This document shows positions 5,129 to 5,183 of a stretch of DNA of 5,183 bases, piece by piece. Source of the stretch: Promethearchaeota archaeon. GTDB taxonomy: Archaea; Asgardarchaeota; Lokiarchaeia; Sigyniarchaeales; SOKP01. Both the position numbers and the translations under genes were made by a program. The stretch is from NCBI GenBank assembly GCA_019058135.1, contig JAHLWE010000290.1, forward strand, positions 1-5,183, given 5' to 3'. Every line of letters begins with the position of its first letter. The stretch's first letter is position 1. The notes beneath the pieces were generated by a model. It made no database searches. It was not told the origin of the DNA and worked only from the letters and a program-made list of their open reading frames with translations.

Positions 5129-5183
5129 TTAAATTCTTGTAATATTTACGGTATGAACTCCATCCTCTTTTATTTTTACCAAA
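5129..5183 (-). CDS. C-terminal end of an unrecognised convergent gene (partial)
   Basis: Read from the right edge on the minus strand, codons from 5182 down to 5129 give LVKIKEDGVHTVNITRI and then TAA. The residue mix (charged and polar, with alternating hydrophobics as in a beta strand) and ordinary codons such as GAG, GAT, GGA and ACC look like real coding sequence, unlike the surrounding A/T-only DNA. A T tract follows on the same strand. Only 17 residues are visible, so neither family nor function can be given. A competing minus-strand frame that stays open to TAA at about 5082 ends in an isoleucine-rich stretch made by the AAT repeat and is less convincing. A plus-strand ATG at 5153 is another weaker alternative. 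Confidence 0.4.
   Translation of the reverse strand, partial: LVKIKEDGVHTVNITRI

Noticed and set aside
5082..5183. Minus-strand open frame ending in an isoleucine-rich tail that could look like a membrane anchor
   Set aside because: The hydrophobic stretch is produced by the AAT microsatellite and A/T-only DNA; the neighbouring frame ending at 5129 looks more like real protein.

Overview
This window looks like a stretch of AT-rich archaeal chromosome. Signs are TATA-like boxes, short Shine-Dalgarno (SD) sites 6-8 nt before some starts but none before others, long poly-T tracts after genes, and intergenic DNA made almost wholly of A and T. The gene mix (a beta-keto acid cleavage enzyme end, an SDR dehydrogenase, a stand-alone SCP2 lipid-binding protein, an M24 metallopeptidase and a Gfo/Idh/MocA oxidoreductase) would fit a heterotrophic archaeon, perhaps of the Asgard group (Lokiarchaeia-like). 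That placement is inference from style and content. No rRNA, tRNA or taxonomic marker is present.

Layout, left to right. Positions 1-136 hold the C-terminal end of a BKACE (DUF849, Kce-like) protein. It is followed after 34 nt by a complete SDR of the 3-hydroxybutyrate / 2-keto-3-deoxy-sugar dehydrogenase type (171-917), probably in the same operon. A 251-nt gap (918-1168) carries a poly-T tract, two small dyads and a TATA-like box. Next come a roughly nine-helix membrane protein of the DMT/NIPA-like type (1169-2062), a 113-residue SCP2 protein (2244-2585), an M24B peptidase-like protein with all five metal ligands (2675-3799), and a Gfo/Idh/MocA oxidoreductase (3902-5035). The right end (5036-5183) has a strong T-rich terminator, a perfect 12-bp palindrome, an AAT microsatellite, and probably the C-terminal codons of a convergent minus-strand gene.

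How the genes work together: only the BKACE-SDR pair is close enough to suggest a shared transcript. BKACE enzymes convert a beta-keto acid plus acetyl-CoA into acetoacetate plus a CoA ester. A 3-hydroxybutyrate dehydrogenase-like SDR could then interconvert acetoacetate and 3-hydroxybutyrate, or could make the beta-keto acid substrate. The remaining genes lie on the same strand but are separated by 89-251 nt, so they look independently transcribed, and I see no strong pathway linking them.

I found no CRISPR array, mobile element, RNA gene, defence system or clearly new biological system. The points most worth checking are the BKACE-SDR pairing, a Glu in place of the usual second catalytic-site His in the M24 protein, a possible -1 frame tail on the membrane protein, and the minus-strand gene end at the right edge.
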